Shown: piece by piece, positions 49,962 through 59,082 of the stretch | Layout: each line of letters begins with the position of its first letter | Numbering within the stretch: position 1 is the stretch's first letter | Source of the DNA: a virus | DNA length: 61,940 nt | Strand: one strand, 5' to 3' | IMG/VR virus record: IMGVR_UViG_3300007510_001184 | Span: 1 to 61,940 of that record | Notes under the pieces: generated by a model | Database searches by the model: none | Told to the model about the DNA's origin: nothing | Seen by the model: the letters and a program-made list of their open reading frames with translations, nothing else | Program-made: the position numbers and the translations under genes

Positions 49962-52115
49962 CTAAGTATCATATTCGATGATAATACGAGCGACTCCATA
50001 GCGCCAAGTGCCTGTTAGTCCGCCTGCCAAGCGACCATAAAGAGCGATCATGTCATCAGCATTGAAAGTGTAAGTTCCGGGAGTGTACAGCTCGCTAACT
50101 TGAATATAACCCGTTGAAGAGATCGCAACGACCTCTTCCTTAATCATCGAGGCTGAGGCACCAAGAGCTCCTGCGTAGATTTCACATTCAAAGTTTCCAG
50201 GGTTCGTAACGGAATTCAGATCACAGGTAAACGAGAATTCAACAACCGACCCCGCCCGGTTTACTGTCGTGGCGCGATATCCCGCGTAACCTGAAACCAG
50301 GGTGTAAGTATCCCAATAATCTGACCCTCCCGTATTACGCTGACCAAAGTCAATCACATGACGCTCTTTGTGACTGTGAAGTCCAGTTATTCCAGACCCT
50401 ACCAAGGTATTTAAATTTGCCCCCGTAGCTGTCGTGTCAGAGTGACTCACAACCGTGTGGGATTCATTATGATGCGCGTCAGCATTCGAGGCGTGAGATG
50501 CAATATTCACGCCGTCTACAGTTCCGCCAAGGGAAATGTCGCCGCCAACGGTAAGATCAGTCTCAACGCTCAAAGAGGCCGTGCCGCTAAATCCATCATT
50601 ACGAATTTGCACCCAACGAAGAGTCGAGGCACTGTTTACATCAATGATAAGGTTTCCACCGACGCGAGTAATCTCATTCGTTTCGAGGATTCCCACATTA
50701 TCAATGTTGTTGGAGTTCATATCCAAATTCCCGGCCATTAGGTCGGTTCCATCTAACTCCAGATAGGCCTCATGAATATGAAGACTGTCAGCATTAGAAC
50801 CATCAGTCAGTGTATTTAATTCAGTACCTGTAGCCGAAGTATCAGAGTGGCTCACTATTGTGTGAGATTCAGCATGAACATTAGCAAGATCGACATTATC
50901 ATCTGCCATTGTAATTACACGGGTATTTCCTGTTGTAATATTATCAGCCGAAAGAGTAATAATACGAGTGTTATCATTACCATCAAATACAGTGAACTGA
51001 TTATCTGCAAAATCAGTTATAGTACCAAGAGTCCCACCTGTAACAGTGCTTGGTTTTGTTCCACGAAGATCTACTGTAGATTTATAATCCCAAGTTCCGC
51101 CAGTTTTTCTAAAAGTCATTCGACAAATTAAAAAAGCAGTAGACGATTCTTGTAAATATGTCGTAGGTACTGCTAAAACATCATAACTATCAACATCATT
51201 TTCAGCATCAGATTGAACATTATAACTGCCCGTTGGTAAATTAACTATAAGTGGAGAGTATTCCCCGGTTTTGTTTGCAACGCCCCATAGAACAATATTA
51301 AAATATTTATTAGTAAGAGTTCCCCCTGAGGCATCATTTACCACATCATACAAATTACTAACAGTAGTGTACGGAGTAACATCATGATTAATGATGTGAA
51401 CCACATCACTTACACTTGTATCTTTTGCAGTATAAGTATGTTTGTGCATTTGATAAAGAATACCTGAATTTACTTTTACGTGTACAGTTCCCGCAGAACT
51501 TGTAGTGTAATCATCAGTACCCGCACCGGTAATACCACTATACCAAGCAGCTCCTAGCCTTCGAGACCGTTCTGCCATATGAGTAATGTGCCCCATATTA
51601 TCTGTGCCATATAAATGATCGTTCCAATTTTGATTTACTAATGCACCATATGTATTTGTAAAAGAAGCGTCAGCAACGCATAAAAATGCAGCTTTAATAT
51701 GTTCTGTATCAGGCCACGCAGATGTCGAAACAGTTAATGCTTTTGTACTTTGTAATACATAAACATAATTATCCTGAGGAACTGTTGTTGTCCCGGCAGT
51801 TAATTCGATTGTTTGCGCAGGAGTACAATCAAGTGTAGTATAACCATCAGAGAACTGACATGTTAAATCTCCTCCACCTGATTGTTCAAGTTCAGCATAA
51901 ATAGAAGATCCACTAACTGTTACTACACAATCAAAAGACTCTTTAAAAGTACCGTTAACAATTTGTCTAAAATTATAATAATCATCTAAAGTGTCTTCAA
52001 CAGTTTCAACCACATCTACACCAGAATAAGTAATCTTATCTGCTGTATTAGTATGATCAGCAATTAGCTCATCTACTTCATCTTGATTATAATATTGGTT
52101 TGGAATTATTCGCAT
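49962..52115 (-). CDS. Tail fibre protein
   Basis: 717 aa, beta-rich, low in Cys, with long Ser/Thr/Asp/Asn-rich stretches typical of trimeric fibres. A repeated unit HTxVSHSDTxATGxxLNTL occurs twice (about residues 415-435 and 553-573). The middle has VDLRGTKPSTVTGGTLGTIT and VGGDISLGGTVDGVNIASHA. The last 130 residues look like a receptor-binding beta-sandwich (SVVEFSFTCDLNSVTNPGNF). The 3' half (about 49960-50780) is visibly richer in G and C than the 5' half, so the gene may be a mosaic. It overlaps the upstream gene by one base. Confidence 0.75.
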   Translation of the reverse strand: MRIIPNQYYNQDEVDELIADHTNTADKITYSGVDVVETVEDTLDDYYNFRQIVNGTFKESFDCVVTVSGSSIYAELEQSGGGDLTCQFSDGYTTLDCTPAQTIELTAGTTTVPQDNYVYVLQSTKALTVSTSAWPDTEHIKAAFLCVADASFTNTYGALVNQNWNDHLYGTDNMGHITHMAERSRRLGAAWYSGITGAGTDDYTTSSAGTVHVKVNSGILYQMHKHTYTAKDTSVSDVVHIINHDVTPYTTVSNLYDVVNDASGGTLTNKYFNIVLWGVANKTGEYSPLIVNLPTGSYNVQSDAENDVDSYDVLAVPTTYLQESSTAFLICRMTFRKTGGTWDYKSTVDLRGTKPSTVTGGTLGTITDFADNQFTVFDGNDNTRIITLSADNITTGNTRVITMADDNVDLANVHAESHTIVSHSDTSATGTELNTLTDGSNADSLHIHEAYLELDGTDLMAGNLDMNSNNIDNVGILETNEITRVGGNLIIDVNSASTLRWVQIRNDGFSGTASLSVETDLTVGGDISLGGTVDGVNIASHASNADAHHNESHTVVSHSDTTATGANLNTLVGSGITGLHSHKERHVIDFGQRNTGGSDYWDTYTLVSGYAGYRATTVNRAGSVVEFSFTCDLNSVTNPGNFECEIYAGALGASASMIKEEVVAISSTGYIQVSELYTPGTYTFNADDMIALYGRLAGGLTGTWRYGVARIIIEYDT

Positions 52116-52900
52116 TATATCTCTATGTCATATACTGGATCATCTTCAGAAATACGGGTGACCTGTGCCTGTTGTTCAATAATATAACCGAGCTTTTCAA
52201 CCTTCCGGACATTTTTAACCGCCCAACGCACATTCCCGTCATCCACTAAAACATCTCTAGTTGTTAAAATAGGATAATTTAACATTATTAATAATGAGTC
52301 AGACGGTCTCCACTCACCAAACATTGTAATTTGATTATAATTAGGTGAAGGCGTCATCATAGCCTTAAAAGAAAGTGGATCAAAATAACCACCAACCCAC
52401 CCAGTGCCGTGACACTCTGTACAATCGGGATCTGTTACACGCATAAGTGTTGAGTCCCAGCACGTTGTACATCTGGTTCCCCAACTACGCCTTTTAATTA
52501 AATAATAAGTACGACCAGATTTCTTTTGTATTACAAGATTCTTTAAGTATACTATCCGATTATAGGCATAATCATCACTCTCATAATACTTATAAAGAGG
52601 TGTCGGAGTCAGGTGAGATGTAGCAGAGGTTTCAGTATTAGTTAGCAATAGCTTATAATACCACGTACGTCCTGGATGATATAATCCAGAAACAGCAGTA
52701 TCCTCATAAGTATACTCATCTGCATCTACAGTAGCCACTTCAGTATAATTAGTTAATGATCCTGAAGCACCTAAATTTTCTGATCGATAGACTGTAACTG
52801 TGTAATCGTCCTCGTCTTCCTCATGAGAAGCCCAAGTCCAATCAATAGTTAGACTATCTTTATCGTATGTTGATATGTTTAAAGTAGATATTGTTAACAT
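52115..52900 (-). CDS. FnIII-like plus zinc-ribbon virion protein
   Basis: 261 aa. The N-terminal 110 residues have an FnIII-like strand pattern (SLTIDWTWAS, YTVTVYRSEN, RTWYYKLLLTN). A Cys cluster follows (CTTCWDST, then CTECHGTGW; about 143-166), forming a zinc ribbon or DnaJ-like knuckle. The C-terminal 90 residues are mixed. It sits between the connector-like gene and the tail fibre. Such proteins often join the neck to fibres, but the role is inferred. Confidence 0.55.
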   Translation of the reverse strand: MLTISTLNISTYDKDSLTIDWTWASHEEDEDDYTVTVYRSENLGASGSLTNYTEVATVDADEYTYEDTAVSGLYHPGRTWYYKLLLTNTETSATSHLTPTPLYKYYESDDYAYNRIVYLKNLVIQKKSGRTYYLIKRRSWGTRCTTCWDSTLMRVTDPDCTECHGTGWVGGYFDPLSFKAMMTPSPNYNQITMFGEWRPSDSLLIMLNYPILTTRDVLVDDGNVRWAVKNVRKVEKLGYIIEQQAQVTRISEDDPVYDIEI

Positions 52901-52902
52901 AT

Positions 52903-53400
52903 TTACTCGTCATATAAGTCATCATTATGAAGCACTGAATACTCTGATGCAACGCCTCCATAGCAGGAATCAATATTAGAAGCACGCTTTACAGACTGAA
53001 CACCACGTAAATACTTATTTACCAACATATTATAAAACGCCATATAACGACCGTAACGATCATAGTCTTGTACTGTAACACCACCTGAATCATTATATGT
53101 TAAAGTATTACGTGCAGATAGAATTCCTTTAGAAAATAAGAATTGTAGAGTTGCACCAAACTTGATAGTATTCCATGAAGGGAATGATTGAATTGTATAT
53201 GTACTTGCAGGCTCAAATTCGTAATTAATTTCATCTAAAGTATCTTGAATATAGTGGTATAGGTCAATATCTGTACATTCTTGTACTTGCTCTAATACAT
53301 TAAGTTCTACAGTATCATTTAAAAATTTTCGTAATCTATCTACATAAAGACTGTCAGGATAAGGAACTGTGTCAGTTATTAGCTGAATATTAGTTGGCAT
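52903..53400 (-). CDS. Probable head-tail connector protein
   Basis: 165 aa, mainly helical: PYPDSLYVDRLRKFLNDTVE, DLYHYIQDTLDEINYEFEP and FGATLQFLFSKGILSARNTL. The GRYMAFYNMLVNKYLRGVQS segment near the C-terminus resembles helices of small adaptors that sit under the portal. Size and position, two genes after the major capsid protein, support this. No firm family match from sequence alone. It overlaps the gene upstream by 11 bases. Confidence 0.5.
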   Translation of the reverse strand: MPTNIQLITDTVPYPDSLYVDRLRKFLNDTVELNVLEQVQECTDIDLYHYIQDTLDEINYEFEPASTYTIQSFPSWNTIKFGATLQFLFSKGILSARNTLTYNDSGGVTVQDYDRYGRYMAFYNMLVNKYLRGVQSVKRASNIDSCYGGVASEYSVLHNDDLYDE

Positions 53401-53737
53401 CGTAATCCTCCATTACAACTATTACAAGTGAATCGGTCAAAGGCGCTGTTTGTTTTCCACCACTATTAAAAATGGCTTCAAATTGTCCTAAGTAAATCCC
53501 TGCTGTCGCTGTATCTGCAGCACTCCATTCATATTGTACGAGACCTGTTGATTGACCACTTAACACGGTGCATGCTTGTTCAAGCACATACTGAGTTGTA
53601 ATGTCTTCTGAATCTACCATGGTAAATGTTACTGTGGCATCACTGACATCTATAGAATCACCGTCAGAATCTGTCATAGTGTGAGTTAAAGACGGTAATG
53701 TATCATTACGTCCAATATAAAATAAAGTTGAAGACAT
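53390..53737 (-). CDS. Small beta-sandwich (BppU-N-like) virion protein
   Basis: 115 aa. It has an Ig-like strand pattern (LPSLTHTMTDSDGDSIDVSD, ATVTFTMVD, GLVQYEWSAADTATAGIYLG, QFEAIFNSGGKQTAP) as in the N-terminal domain of baseplate upper proteins (BppU). In other phages this fold occurs in receptor-binding baseplates and in capsid decoration. It has its own promoter (TTGACT-17-TAAATT) and a CGGAG ribosome site. It is first in the operon that leads to the fibre. Confidence 0.6.
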   Translation of the reverse strand: MSSTLFYIGRNDTLPSLTHTMTDSDGDSIDVSDATVTFTMVDSEDITTQYVLEQACTVLSGQSTGLVQYEWSAADTATAGIYLGQFEAIFNSGGKQTAPLTDSLVIVVMEDYDAN

Positions 53738-53775
53738 GTTTATCTCCGAAAGGTTAGTATACAGTAAGTCTCTTT

Positions 53776-53804
53776 AATTTACTTAAAAATCACAAGTTAG
53801 TCAA
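53776..53804 (-). promoter_or_regulatory. Sigma-70-like promoter after the capsid terminator
   Basis: Minus strand: TTGACT, 17-base spacer, TAAATT. The expected start lies about 32 bases before the ATG at 53737, with a CGGAG ribosome site, so this one has a normal leader. Its -35 box directly abuts the T-run of the terminator at 53804-53835. Confidence 0.6.
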
Positions 53805-53835
53805 GAAAAAAGGGGAGCCCATGAGGACTCCCCTT
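53804..53835 (-). terminator. Rho-independent terminator after the major capsid gene
   Basis: Minus strand: AAGGGGAG pairs with CTCCCCTT (8 bp, 10-base loop), followed by TTTTC. It lies 22 bases after the capsid stop and would limit read-through into neck and tail genes. Confidence 0.85.
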
Positions 53836-53856
53836 CTAAGTTTAAGTAGTAATTAC

Positions 53857-54783
53857 TTATTCAGAATCAACTGTGAGTGTAAGTCTACCGCAGGCATTGA
53901 TATTACCAATACCCATTCCCAGCGTTTCATAAGCTGCCCAGGAAATAATATTCTTCTGCTTATCGATCCAGAATTTGGTATCGTTAAGGATGAAGAAGTT
54001 TCCTAAGAACTCTTGTCCCGCAAAGATGTAAACGTACTCAGTAGCGCCACTGTTAGCGGTTAAGAGATCGGTCTTATTAGAAACAATAAGCTTACGTCCC
54101 AGGAACTGCTGATAAGTGTAGCCATTAACGGCAATTTCGCTACCCACCTGATCACCGACTGTAGTCGCGTCATACAGGAAGAGTCTGTTATAAGTAGGAG
54201 TGCTCATAAGCATAGTCTCAGCTTTGAGCTCATTACTATCTAAGAGGTTAAACAGATCGAAGAAACCGGCTTTAGGGATGATACCTGTGGCAGCGCCCCA
54301 GTTGGCGGTAGCAGTTAATGAGCTAGAAGTGATAGCTGCATCAACCTGCGTCAGGAAGGATGTGTCTTCAATCTTCTGAATATCTTTTACAGAGTTTCTC
54401 TCGATAACTTCCGTAAGAGGCATCTCGTAAGCTAGGAGTTCTTCTTCAGTCTTCTGGAAATCTTCAGAAGAAATAGCGAAGAAAGGAATCTCGTATCTTT
54501 CGCCCATTACGTAGTTAGTGTCAGGCTGCCCACGGAAGTTGACAGTCATGGCTTGAGAATCAGGTTCGATATCCACGATTTTTACTAAGCCGTCGTGATT
54601 GACTGAGCGCTGGCAGTCGGCTTTAGTAACGTATTCAGGCTGTATAATTTTTCTTGCAAAAGAAACTTCACGTAGTTTCTGTCTGATGAAAGCTGAACCC
54701 TCGGCGGCGACTTTTTCCATGCCATCAGGAGAGTTTAACTTTTCTACAAAGAGCTCATTAATTGTGCTCGCAGAAATATCCAT
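53857..54783 (-). CDS. Major capsid protein (HK97-fold candidate)
   Basis: 308 aa. HK97-type elements: an N-terminal helical arm (ISASTINELFVEKLNS), EIPFFAISSEDFQKTEEELL (about 98-117), ERNSVKDIQKIEDTSFLTQV with the long helix, AETMLMSTPTYNRLFLYDAT (about 190-209) and IAGQEF-type late strands (YIFAGQEFLGNFF). It is just after a decoration-like gene and the scaffold and protease region. A strong ribosome site AAGGAGATAAC precedes it. Codon use is balanced and GC higher than neighbours, as expected for a very abundant protein. EKVAAEG near residue 23 fits the K-x-A motif. Confidence 0.85.
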   Translation of the reverse strand: MDISASTINELFVEKLNSPDGMEKVAAEGSAFIRQKLREVSFARKIIQPEYVTKADCQRSVNHDGLVKIVDIEPDSQAMTVNFRGQPDTNYVMGERYEIPFFAISSEDFQKTEEELLAYEMPLTEVIERNSVKDIQKIEDTSFLTQVDAAITSSSLTATANWGAATGIIPKAGFFDLFNLLDSNELKAETMLMSTPTYNRLFLYDATTVGDQVGSEIAVNGYTYQQFLGRKLIVSNKTDLLTANSGATEYVYIFAGQEFLGNFFILNDTKFWIDKQKNIISWAAYETLGMGIGNINACGRLTLTVDSE

Positions 54784-54794
54784 TAGTTATCTCC

Positions 54795-55220
54795 TTATGT
54801 GGTGACGTAAGTAATTACGCCGGAATAAGTTGTGCCAAGATATGTATAACTGGCTTCTACAGATTCACACATTGCAACAATGTGATCGTCCGCTACAGTT
54901 GCTTCAGCTAGATTACCAGTGGTGTCCACTTTTAATGCCATGCCAGCTGTAATAGTTCCTGTATACTGATCAGTGATAGCACGGTGGGTGCCCACTAATA
55001 CAGTAAGTTTACCAGTTGTAGTATAATCAGGGGTCCAACCGTAAGTTGCATCACGGTTGCTCTCAGTCCAGATAGGGTATGCGCCTTCACCATCGGAAGG
55101 AACTGCACCATCTGTAGTAATCCAAGAACCCTGACGAAGATCATCAGTTTCTAATTGAGTTGAATCGTAAGTGACTTCAACTCTTTGCAAGATATTTAAG
55201 CTACTTAATAGTTTAAGCAT
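54795..55220 (-). CDS. Capsid decoration-like protein
   Basis: 141 aa beta-rich protein. TTTGKLTVLVGTHRAITDQY and TAGMALKVDTTGNLAEATVA (about 67-110) resemble the beta-barrel of phage head decoration/stabilisation proteins; the C-terminus is a final strand (YSGVITYVTT). It is directly upstream of the major capsid gene, a common place for it. No Cys-rich or enzymatic motif. Assignment is by fold pattern and position. Confidence 0.55.
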   Translation of the reverse strand: MLKLLSSLNILQRVEVTYDSTQLETDDLRQGSWITTDGAVPSDGEGAYPIWTESNRDATYGWTPDYTTTGKLTVLVGTHRAITDQYTGTITAGMALKVDTTGNLAEATVADDHIVAMCESVEASYTYLGTTYSGVITYVTT

Positions 55221-55244
55221 AAAATTTTGCGTCCTTGCGTAAGG

Positions 55245-55568
55245 TTAATCTTCTAGTAACATTCTTGTTATGGGATCTAAAGAACCGTCATCTTGAAAAC
55301 GCTCGCTTAAATGGCCGAATACAAATTCTTTCGACGTGCCATTAAGCTCTATCGCTTTCTTAATAACTTCTAATTCACTTTTATCTTTAGCCTCATATGT
55401 TTCTAACTGCTCTAATACATCCTCCGCAGTTAGACTGCCTTCTTTGTACAAAGAAAGAAGAAGTTCACGAGCTTCAGACATCGAAGCAATCTTTTCCTGA
55501 AGCTCGCTTAAGTCTTCACGTAAGATTCGAATGGCTTCAGCAGCTTCTTGTTTTAAACTTTTTTCCAT
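55245..55568 (-). CDS. Small coiled-coil head protein
   Basis: 107 aa, acidic and helical: QEAAEAIRILREDLSELQEK IASM near 7-31 looks like a coiled coil. LTAEDVLEQLETYEAKDKSE follows. It lies between the acidic scaffold-like proteins and the decoration-like gene and could be a scaffolding or minor core protein. It contains one K-x-A element (EKIAS). Confidence 0.5.
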   Translation of the reverse strand: MEKSLKQEAAEAIRILREDLSELQEKIASMSEARELLLSLYKEGSLTAEDVLEQLETYEAKDKSELEVIKKAIELNGTSKEFVFGHLSERFQDDGSLDPITRMLLED

Positions 55569-55593
55569 TTCGATCTCAATTTTTTAAGGTTTT

Positions 55594-56175
55594 TTACTCA
55601 GAATCTTCTGGGAAAAAATTACCATAAATAGTGTCTACAATATTTTCAGCGGCGGTTTTTTCTTCTTCTTCCGCTACCTTCTCTTCTTCAGCGTCTTCCG
55701 CTGTGTCAGAAAGAGCGTCTAAGAAACTTGCTGCCATGACTTGTCCAGCCACTTCAAACTCAGCATACTTTTCTAATTCTTCCGCCTGGAGGTCGTCTTC
55801 AATTAACAGCGTTGCTAACTTAACTACGTCCTCTTCTTCATAATCTTCACCATACTCTTCAGCTAAAAGATTATCAGCAAAAGCGGCATACTTTTCAATT
55901 ACTTCTTTAGGATCCTCTTCACTGTCAGTGTTTTCTGCTTCTTTTTCAATATTCTCTTCAGCTTCAATATCGTGATCAATCATATAAACTGCTAATTTTT
56001 CGATGTCTTCATTAGAGAAGTTACCTTCTCCATGCTCTTCTGTCAGTAAGTCTGTAGCCAGTGAGGCGTACTTTTCGATGACTTCTTTTCTCTGAGTTTC
56101 AAGAGCTTCAGATTCAGTAGCAGCCTTTTCCATATTTTTCAACTCTTCGTATCTTTCTAAATATGTGCTAGCCAT
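55594..56175 (-). CDS. Acidic scaffold-like protein with internal repeat
   Basis: 193 aa, very acidic. Two tandem repeats of about 45 residues: KEVIEKYASLATDLLTEEHG (about 31-50) and KEVIEKYAAFADNLLAEEYG (about 90-109), each followed by a short helix. A third module has AEFEVAGQVMAASFLDALSD. The protein ends EEKTAAENIVDTIYGNFFPE. The gene upstream (56194) shares the last two modules, so the two are paralogous in part. Scaffolding proteins of this kind shape the prohead and are removed by the protease. Nine K-x-A elements occur in 193 residues. Confidence 0.6.
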   Translation of the reverse strand: MASTYLERYEELKNMEKAATESEALETQRKEVIEKYASLATDLLTEEHGEGNFSNEDIEKLAVYMIDHDIEAEENIEKEAENTDSEEDPKEVIEKYAAFADNLLAEEYGEDYEEEDVVKLATLLIEDDLQAEELEKYAEFEVAGQVMAASFLDALSDTAEDAEEEKVAEEEEKTAAENIVDTIYGNFFPEDSE

Positions 56176-56193
56176 TGTTATTCTCTCTCCTCA

Positions 56194-56856
56194 TTAAAAA
56201 AAGTGTCCATAAATTTTACTTACTATCTCATCAGAAGCGGTTTTTTCTTGTCCGCCAGCCGATACGGGCAGGGCGGCTGCATGAGAAACTGCTAGAGCTG
56301 CGTCTGCAGCAACGGTACCCTGAGCTTCGTCGGTAACCTTTTTGGGAGCTGGCTGTGAATCTCCAGCGATCTCAAATGATGGCTGACTTGCCTCGGTTGC
56401 ACCAGTTAGTTGCTGTAACTTTGCAATAACTGCATCCACTTTACCTGCTTCAGGAACATCTCCTGTGGGTAACTGGTTGACAGATTTATTTGCATCGGCA
56501 CTGTTACCTGTATAAGGACCATCGCCAACAGCAATCTTCTGCAACTCATCTACAAAACTACGGGCTAAAAGCTGTCCTTGGAATTCAATGTCAGCAGCAA
56601 CTTTTAAAAGAGCTTCGTCATCTTCTGTTTTAGTTCCTTTTTCTTTAACTTCATCCTCTGCCTCTGCGCTTTTTTCAGAATCGGTGTCTTCTTCTGTTTT
56701 CGCATCATCGTCGGATTCGGAACTTTCCTCGGTGTCTGTGTCAGTAGTTTCGTCGTCAGAAAGACCATCTACAAGTTTTTCTTCTGCAGTTTTCTCTTCC
56801 TCAGTAGCTTCTAATCGAGCAAGAATATCATCAAGTTTCATACCTTGACTTGCCAT
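56194..56856 (-). CDS. Acidic scaffold-like protein sharing C-terminal motif with next gene
   Basis: 220 aa. The N-terminal 80 residues are extremely acidic (DDETTDTDTEESSESDDDAK). Then comes ADIEFQGQLLARSFVDELQK (about 88-107), similar to AEFEVAGQVMAASFLDALSD in the next gene. The C-terminus is QEKTASDEIVSKIYGHFF, similar to EEKTAAENIVDTIYGNFF there. The middle is Ala/Pro/Gln rich. It is just after the protease in transcription order, so it is probably a scaffold or core protein. Confidence 0.6.
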   Translation of the reverse strand: MASQGMKLDDILARLEATEEEKTAEEKLVDGLSDDETTDTDTEESSESDDDAKTEEDTDSEKSAEAEDEVKEKGTKTEDDEALLKVAADIEFQGQLLARSFVDELQKIAVGDGPYTGNSADANKSVNQLPTGDVPEAGKVDAVIAKLQQLTGATEASQPSFEIAGDSQPAPKKVTDEAQGTVAADAALAVSHAAALPVSAGGQEKTASDEIVSKIYGHFF

Positions 56857-56860
56857 TAGT

Positions 56861-58618
56861 TTAACTCTCCTTGATTAAGTCTTCGTAAATTGAATTAATA
56901 GATCCCTCGTCCATTTGTGAAATTACACTAGCTCGTTTAATTAAACCTATACCTGCGCCAGTTGCTCCTGTTGCGATTAATGTTGAAAGGAATGGGTGCT
57001 TCCTTACAAAGTTTTGTAGTTTAGAAATAGGTTTTCCTTTTCTAACTTTTGCTTCTTGGATTCCAGCATATAAATAACTCGTTGGTAATCCAGCAAATAT
57101 CATCGCGGGTAAAAGTTTTCCTGCACTCGCAGTTTTGTTGAAATAGAGATCTTGTAATTTCAATGATCCAACTGTTCCAGCGCCAATTAACAGGGGGGCA
57201 ATCCAGGGATATTTCCCTAGTAACCCAGTAAATCCACCTGTATCAAAAGCTTTTTTAAAAAGCTTGGCATAACCTGTGTACAAACCGCCAAGAACTGCCA
57301 TTGGTACTAAAGGATTTTGCCTAGGACTGAGATTGGGGGGCTCCTCAGTTCCTAAGAAAATCTCTTGTAGTTTGCTTGGCTTTTTTTCGTTTTGTTTAGG
57401 CCACTCAGAACGAGTTTCGTCAGAGTTATCGTATCCGTACTTTTCAAGTACAGACCCATATTTTTGACAAGGTTCCGATGTTTCCGCCACTTTTTCAAAT
57501 GCTCTTGCAATAATGAAAGGCTTTGTCTGAGTTAACTGGGGAACATCTTCTTTTAACAACTCTGCTATTTTAACATTAAAGTTATCACAGGATACGTCTT
57601 GCGGTTCTATTGCTTCTTCAACACCAAAAGTATAATCCGAGTTTGCTACATCTTCTGCAAAATCTTGGTGTCCTAAAGAGTAAAGCGCTAACTTCATGAA
57701 GTCATCTTTCTTCGGCATCATTCGTAAGCCGATCATTGTCGAAAGAACTTCATTAAGTGGGTACTCAGATAACTTGACTAGTTTATCTTTAGTTAAGTTT
57801 CCATGAGTTTTAAGAAGAAGTTTATGAGGATCAGGAGACAGAGCTTTAAGCTCAGCATCCACTTTCTTCTTAATATCAGCAGTTGACTCTAAATCACTCT
57901 CTTTAAATAGATCTTCTGCAATCTTAGCACTTGGGGTGTACTCATCAACTTCAACTGTTGAAGTATGAGACGCCACTTTAGCAATAAATCCTGCGGTCCT
58001 GTCTGCAGGGATTGTTACTACACTTATGTCAAAAAACTTGGGCATTGTATTAATCGCATACACTCTACGACCATCGCTTAGCATACGGCCCATTTTTTCT
58101 TTTAAATGGTCACAATACTCTGAAAGCTTGCGTGCTTTGTGACCACAAATAGAGCACACATCGTAAGGAACTCGACACGCCATAGAAACTTTAACATCTT
58201 CTATTTGTTTCTCAAGACGTTCGATAATATCTGAAGCACGAGTATTATCAAGCTCAATTATAAGCTCTACTCTATGCATACTGGGGTTATAGTGTGAAAA
58301 TATAACCTTGCCAAAAGACCTCTTAGGGTCCTTATTTACATGGTGTTTATAAACATGTCCCAGTGCTTCGAACGTTTTGTGATATCGTTGAAGTACATCT
58401 TCAGGGAAATAATCACCATTTCTATTACAACCATAGTGTTCACCAGCTGAAAGAGCATTAACTAGAGCATACGTTTTATCCACTTTCTTTTTCAAGAAAG
58501 TAACATACTCTTTTAACTCATCTGAGTACTCTGCTTTTTTGTGCAGATTCTGAGATGAAATTAAAGAGACAACTTCAGAGTTATGGTCTCCGTATTGATA
58601 CTCTATTATTTTGTCCAT
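56861..58618 (-). CDS. Prohead protease-like protein with hydrophobic C-terminal region
   Basis: 585 aa. The N-terminal 220 residues resemble phage capsid maturation proteases: ALSAGEHYGCNRNGDYFPED, HVYKHHVNKDPKRSFGKVIF (His92 or His93), RVELIIELD, VKVSMACRVPYDVCSICG (Ser145 candidate) and FFDISVVTIPADRTAGFIAK. A zinc pair (Cys155, Cys158, Cys169) is inserted after the Ser. After a linker, four hydrophobic segments occur (about 420-570; for example APLLIGAGTVGSLKLQDLYF and STLIATGATGAGIGLI). A protease joined to a membrane-like region is odd. It may be a minor capsid or pilot protein as well. Confidence 0.7.
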   Translation of the reverse strand: MDKIIEYQYGDHNSEVVSLISSQNLHKKAEYSDELKEYVTFLKKKVDKTYALVNALSAGEHYGCNRNGDYFPEDVLQRYHKTFEALGHVYKHHVNKDPKRSFGKVIFSHYNPSMHRVELIIELDNTRASDIIERLEKQIEDVKVSMACRVPYDVCSICGHKARKLSEYCDHLKEKMGRMLSDGRRVYAINTMPKFFDISVVTIPADRTAGFIAKVASHTSTVEVDEYTPSAKIAEDLFKESDLESTADIKKKVDAELKALSPDPHKLLLKTHGNLTKDKLVKLSEYPLNEVLSTMIGLRMMPKKDDFMKLALYSLGHQDFAEDVANSDYTFGVEEAIEPQDVSCDNFNVKIAELLKEDVPQLTQTKPFIIARAFEKVAETSEPCQKYGSVLEKYGYDNSDETRSEWPKQNEKKPSKLQEIFLGTEEPPNLSPRQNPLVPMAVLGGLYTGYAKLFKKAFDTGGFTGLLGKYPWIAPLLIGAGTVGSLKLQDLYFNKTASAGKLLPAMIFAGLPTSYLYAGIQEAKVRKGKPISKLQNFVRKHPFLSTLIATGATGAGIGLIKRASVISQMDEGSINSIYEDLIKES

Positions 58619-59082
58619 TAGGGAGTTGGTTTTCCGTGTGTTGGAAGGTCAGCCATACCAGCAATAGCATTCATAAATAAGTTAGATTCAGTAAGTCTAT
58701 TCTCTTTCTTACCTGGGCCAACCTTATCTTGAATTTCAGTAATGGATTTAATAGTGTCAGTGGTTGGTCCACCAAAGTCATCCATACGACTTACTTGAAG
58801 AATATAAGCGCCCGCTGCTAGAGGCTCTTGAGCCATTTTCGGAGCGAAGTGATAAAGGTTGTCCCAATACTTTAATACTTCATTTGGATCCATTTTATGA
58901 AGCTGGGGGTGCATGTCCATCATACGCTTAAAAGACGGCTCTTTATTCATTTTAGTTTTGAGCTTTTGTGCCCCTTCAAACAAAGCATTAGCTCCAACTA
59001 AAGCGGCACCAAACGCCAAGGTTGTTAAAACTTTTCTAGGATCTATATTGGCCATTACTTTTCTAGGATCTATATTGGCCAT
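58618..59082 (-). CDS. Small head-module protein with duplicated start
   Basis: 154 aa, unrecognised. It begins with a tandem copy of nine residues (MANIDPRKV twice) encoded by an exact 27-bp duplication. The first ATG (59082) has GAGG at proper distance and is chosen; the second (59055) lacks a site of its own. A hydrophobic Ala/Gly-rich stretch follows (VLTTLAFGAALVGANALFEG, about 18-37). The rest is helical and hydrophilic. Position between terminase-side genes and the protease suggests a head or portal-vertex role. Confidence 0.5.
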   Translation of the reverse strand: MANIDPRKVMANIDPRKVLTTLAFGAALVGANALFEGAQKLKTKMNKEPSFKRMMDMHPQLHKMDPNEVLKYWDNLYHFAPKMAQEPLAAGAYILQVSRMDDFGGPTTDTIKSITEIQDKVGPGKKENRLTESNLFMNAIAGMADLPTHGKPTP

